8,594 nt of DNA, taken from positions 1 to 8,594 of the forward strand of contig JAFDJC010000130.1 of assembly GCA_019307665.1 (NCBI GenBank), written 5' to 3'. The stretch is from Deltaproteobacteria bacterium. GTDB lineage: Bacteria; Desulfobacterota; Desulfobacteria; Desulfobacterales; SURF-7. A program made the position numbers and the translations under genes. The notes below the pieces were generated by a model that was not told the origin of the DNA, ran no database searches, and saw only the letters and a program-made list of their open reading frames with translations. Positions 6,029 through 8,594 of the stretch are shown here, piece after piece (the stretch's first letter is position 1; every line of letters starts with the position of its first letter).

Positions 6029-6538
6029 ATGCTTGAAAAAGTACTGAATTTTCTGGACAAAATTCTTACGTTTATTGAAGAATGGACACTTTTTTTAACA
6101 GTGTTTGTTGCTCTTATCGCACTGTTTGCCAATGTCGTTCTTCGCTATGGGTTCAATTATTCACTTGCCTGGTCAGAGGAACTGGTAAGGATAGTTATCA
6201 TTTACACAACCCTTATCGGATGCAGTACAGCCATCAAGAATCAGTCAATGATTAAAATTGATGCACTTGTTCAACTAGCACCAAAGCTAAAAACAGTTTT
6301 AAGCTTATTCAGCAATATTGTGACATTGATTTTTTCATGCATGATGATTTACTACGGTTGGCAAATGGCAGATCTTCAATTGCGAACCTTTCAGAAAACA
6401 ATTATCATGCAAATTCCACTCGTTTATCTTTATGCTATTTTGCCGATGATGGGTGTAATGATGTTTATCAGAACAGTCCAGGTTATGTACAAAGATATTA
6501 ATACCCAAAACAATAACGCAAAGCAGGGATCCAGCTGA
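6029..6538 (+). CDS. dctQ: TRAP transporter small permease (DctQ type), system 2
   Basis: Membrane subunit partnering the second DctM. The 169-residue protein has about four membrane segments (roughly 20-40, 50-70, 88-112 and 128-150). It has the DctQ hallmark of a first helix ending NVVLRY (35-40), followed by the amphipathic SLAWSEELVR (45-54), including the W-S-E-E motif typical of the family. A TTG three bases upstream (6026) would add one residue, but the ATG at 6029 is the natural start. The ribosome binding site is weak (CTGGA at 6016-6020), which may lower its output relative to the receptor, a common arrangement for TRAP operons. The C-terminal tail (155-169) is polar and rich in N and Q. 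The stop overlaps the next gene's ATG by one base (TGATG), indicating coupling. Confidence 0.93.
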   Translation: MLEKVLNFLDKILTFIEEWTLFLTVFVALIALFANVVLRYGFNYSLAWSEELVRIVIIYTTLIGCSTAIKNQSMIKIDALVQLAPKLKTVLSLFSNIVTLIFSCMMIYYGWQMADLQLRTFQKTIIMQIPLVYLYAILPMMGVMMFIRTVQVMYKDINTQNNNAKQGSS

Positions 6539-7833
6539 TGGAATTGAGTCATTTAATTATTCTTCTTATGCTTCTTGGATCTATGGCTGTATATGTACCT
6601 GTGTTCATGTGCCTTTTCTTTACTGCGGTATTAAGTTTTATTTTTTTTACAGACCTTCCTATTTTAATGCTTGCCCAGACTCTATTCAGGAGTCTGGACA
6701 AGTTTGCCCTTGTTGTGGTTCTGTTTTTCATCCTCTGCGGAAATATAATGACCGCCGGGAGTATAGTAGAGAAGCTTATCAAGGTTGCCAATTCTCTTGT
6801 CAGTTGGCTTCCCGGAGGCCTTGGAATGGCCGGTGTTATCGCTTGCGGTCTTTTCGGCGCCATATCAGGTTCGACCGTTGCCACGGTTGTAGCGCTTGGT
6901 GGTTTTATGATTCCGGCGCTGCTGGAAAACGGCTACGATGAGAAATATACGCTCGGATTGATGACGACCTCGCCGAACCTTGGCGTAATAATTCCCCCCA
7001 GCATCGGAATGATTCTTTACAGTATGATCAGTAATGTTTCCCTGGAAGGTCTTTTTTTGACAGGTTTTATGCCAGGGCTTCTGATTATCCTGGGTGTCTG
7101 TATCTATACCTACTTTTTTTATCGCAATAAAACCGAAATTGTTCGTATGCCGGTTCCTGGATTTAAGGAAGTGTTAATGGTATTAAAGGAAGGCTTTTGG
7201 TCATTGATGCTTCCTGTAATTATTTTCGGGGGGATTTTTTCCGGCGCTTTCACAGCAAACGAAGCTGCTGTTGTCGCCTGTGTTTATGCTTTTATCGTGG
7301 AACTTTTTATCCACAAGTCGATGAAGATCCGCGATGTAAAAAAGGTTACCGTCAGTTCCGCCGTTACATCGGCAACACTTCTTATAATTGTGGCAGGGGC
7401 CACCTGCTTTGGACGACTTTTGACGCTGGAAGATATTCCGGGACAAATTACCAGTGCAGTATTGGGTAGTATTCATTCGCCGGTGATTTTTTTGCTGGCC
7501 ATGAACATCCTTCTTTTAATTGTCGGGATGTTCATGGACATTATTTCGGCAACGCTGATTTTAGGCCCGGTATTTCTTCCAATGCTTGACGGATTTGGCA
7601 TCGATCCGATGCATTTCGGCCTGATATTCACCGTAAACCTGGCTATAGGATATTGCACGCCGCCGATGGGGGTCAGTCTGTATATAACGGGTGCAATTGC
7701 CAACAGAGACATTGTTTATGTTTCAAAATCGGTCATGCCGTTTCTTGTCATACAGATACTAGTACTTTTTCTGATAACGTATTTTCCGGCTGCTGTCTTA
7801 TGGCTTCCGAAGCTCATGGGCTTTGGAGGATAA
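6538..7833 (+). CDS. dctM: TRAP transporter large permease (DctM type), system 2
   Basis: Ion-coupled inner-membrane permease of the second TRAP system, 431 residues with about 12 membrane segments. Signatures are AISGSTVATV (108-117), PNLGVIIPPSIGMILYS (146-162), AFTANEAAVVA (237-247), DPMHFGL (356-362) and GYCTPPMGVSLYITGAIA (371-388). These correspond one-for-one to the motifs of the first DctM but differ in detail, for example SPNLGVIIPPS in place of GGSLGILVPPS, so the two belong to different subgroups. The ATG overlaps the dctQ stop by one base, and AGGGA at 6525-6529 lies 8 nt upstream. It is the last gene of the plus-strand TRAP operon, and no hairpin terminator was recognised after it. 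The family is certain; the substrate is set by the cognate DctP. Confidence 0.96.
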   Translation: MELSHLIILLMLLGSMAVYVPVFMCLFFTAVLSFIFFTDLPILMLAQTLFRSLDKFALVVVLFFILCGNIMTAGSIVEKLIKVANSLVSWLPGGLGMAGVIACGLFGAISGSTVATVVALGGFMIPALLENGYDEKYTLGLMTTSPNLGVIIPPSIGMILYSMISNVSLEGLFLTGFMPGLLIILGVCIYTYFFYRNKTEIVRMPVPGFKEVLMVLKEGFWSLMLPVIIFGGIFSGAFTANEAAVVACVYAFIVELFIHKSMKIRDVKKVTVSSAVTSATLLIIVAGATCFGRLLTLEDIPGQITSAVLGSIHSPVIFLLAMNILLLIVGMFMDIISATLILGPVFLPMLDGFGIDPMHFGLIFTVNLAIGYCTPPMGVSLYITGAIANRDIVYVSKSVMPFLVIQILVLFLITYFPAAVLWLPKLMGFGG

Positions 7834-7847
7834 CTTTAAAATATGCG

Positions 7848-7853
7848 TATAAT
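7848..7853 (+). promoter_or_regulatory. Possible -10 box for folD
   Basis: A perfect TATAAT lies 40 nt before the folD start codon, with TG four bases upstream (7844-7845), close to an extended -10. No good -35 box stands at 16-18 nt. The 59-bp gap between dctM and folD is almost all A and T, so chance matches are expected. It also contains a perfect 12-bp palindrome, TTATTATAATAA, at 7860-7871. folD may have its own promoter here or be read through from the TRAP operon. Confidence 0.28.
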
Positions 7854-7892
7854 TATTTGTTATTATAATAAAATATAGAAAGGAGAAACAAA

Positions 7893-8594
7893 ATGACCGC
7901 TACCCTTATTAAAGGTACTGAAATCAGGGAGGAAATCCTTGAAGAAATCACCCGAGAAGTCAAGGAAATCAAGGAAAAACACGGTGTTGTACCGGGCCTG
8001 GTTACCATTCTTGTGGGTGAAAACCCTGCATCTATTTCTTACGTAACCCTGAAAATTAAAACAGCACATCGCGTGGGCTTTAAAGAAATTCAAGACACTC
8101 TGTCTGTGGATATTTCAGAAGCCGACCTGTTGGCCATTATTGAAAAGTATAACAATGATGATTCAATCAACGGCATACTTGTACAGCTTCCCCTTCCCAA
8201 GCAAATTGATGAGAAAAAAGTGTTAAATGCAATAGATCCTGACAAGGATGTGGATGGTTTTCATCCTGTGAATGTCGGCCGTCTTATGATCGGTGGTGAC
8301 GAAGTGGAATTCCCCCCATGTACTCCTGCAGGAATACAGGAAATGATCGTACGTGCAGGTGTTGAAACCAGCGACGCTGAGGTTGTCGTTGTGGGCCGAT
8401 CAAATATTGTTGGAAAACCTATTGCCAATATGATGCTCCAAAAGGGACCTCGTGCAAATTCAACAGATACTATCGTTCAGACCCGCACAAAAGACCTTGA
8501 AGGGCATTGTAAAAGAGCTGACATCCTTATTGTTGCTGCGGGAGTGCCGGGGCTTGTAAAACAGGAATGGATTAAACCCGGCGCATGTGTAATC
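7893..8594 (+). CDS. folD: FolD, methylenetetrahydrofolate dehydrogenase/cyclohydrolase (3' end outside window)
   Basis: Bifunctional cytoplasmic enzyme of one-carbon metabolism. It interconverts methylene-, methenyl- and 10-formyl-tetrahydrofolate, using NADP. In acetyl-CoA-pathway anaerobes it also works in the methyl branch. The first 234 codons are present and the frame is open at the window end; the family is usually near 285-300 residues. Catalytic and folate-site residues are in place: Y50 and K54 in SYVTLK, Q98 in GILVQLPLP, D121 in DVDGFHP, and PPCTPAGI (141-148). The NADP loop is VVGRSNIVGKP (166-176). The stretch after it, KGPRANSTDTIVQTRTKDL (184-202), is longer than in E. coli FolD and has Q196 where a histidine is usual. 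The ATG at 7893 has AGGAG at 7881-7885, 7 nt upstream. It lies 59 bp after the TRAP operon on the same strand. Confidence 0.96.
   Translation, partial: MTATLIKGTEIREEILEEITREVKEIKEKHGVVPGLVTILVGENPASISYVTLKIKTAHRVGFKEIQDTLSVDISEADLLAIIEKYNNDDSINGILVQLPLPKQIDEKKVLNAIDPDKDVDGFHPVNVGRLMIGGDEVEFPPCTPAGIQEMIVRAGVETSDAEVVVVGRSNIVGKPIANMMLQKGPRANSTDTIVQTRTKDLEGHCKRADILIVAAGVPGLVKQEWIKPGACVI

Noticed and set aside
1744..7833. Composite mobile element carrying the TRAP block
   Set aside because: No transposase, integrase, terminal repeats or target duplications were seen at either edge.
7860..7871. 12-bp palindrome TTATTATAATAA before folD as a terminator or operator
   Set aside because: It is made only of A and T with no loop, so it would not form a stable RNA hairpin. 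It is plausible as chance in this base composition.

Overview
The window looks like chromosomal DNA of a moderately AT-rich Gram-negative bacterium. The best guess is an anaerobic Desulfobacterota relative of the Desulfobacterales type. That guess rests on the density of TRAP transporters, the style of the two binding proteins, a small tandem-ACT protein and a FolD variant with an insertion in the NADP-binding half. It comes from recalled protein character, not from a search, and no rRNA or other phylogenetic marker is present.

Layout: 1-153 is an AT-rich leader. 154-1625 holds argC (arginine biosynthesis) followed 11 nt later by a 140-residue tandem ACT-domain protein, probably one transcript. 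1626-1743 is a convergent junction with a candidate terminator. 1744-4574 (minus strand) is a complete three-gene TRAP operon transcribed dctP-dctQ-dctM. 4575-4910 is a 336-bp divergent control region. 4911-7833 (plus strand) is a second complete TRAP operon, dctP-dctQ-dctM, with unrelated-looking protein sequences. 7893-8594 is the start of folD, cut by the window edge. No mobile element, tRNA, rRNA or CRISPR array was seen.

How the parts work together: each TRAP system would capture a solute (probably a carboxylate) in the periplasm with its DctP protein and import it through DctQ/DctM using an ion gradient. The two systems stand back to back. Their shared intergenic region carries two face-to-face candidate sigma70 promoters, each with a perfect TTGACA -35 box and 17-nt spacer, with short dyads between or over them. 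No regulator gene is present, so any control must come from elsewhere. ArgC and FolD are housekeeping enzymes that flank the roughly 6-kb transport block.

Nothing here is a clearly undescribed system. The points most worth following are the paired divergent TRAP transporters with compact shared promoter DNA, the ACT-ACT protein coupled to argC, and several start-site decisions that differ from the longest ORFs.
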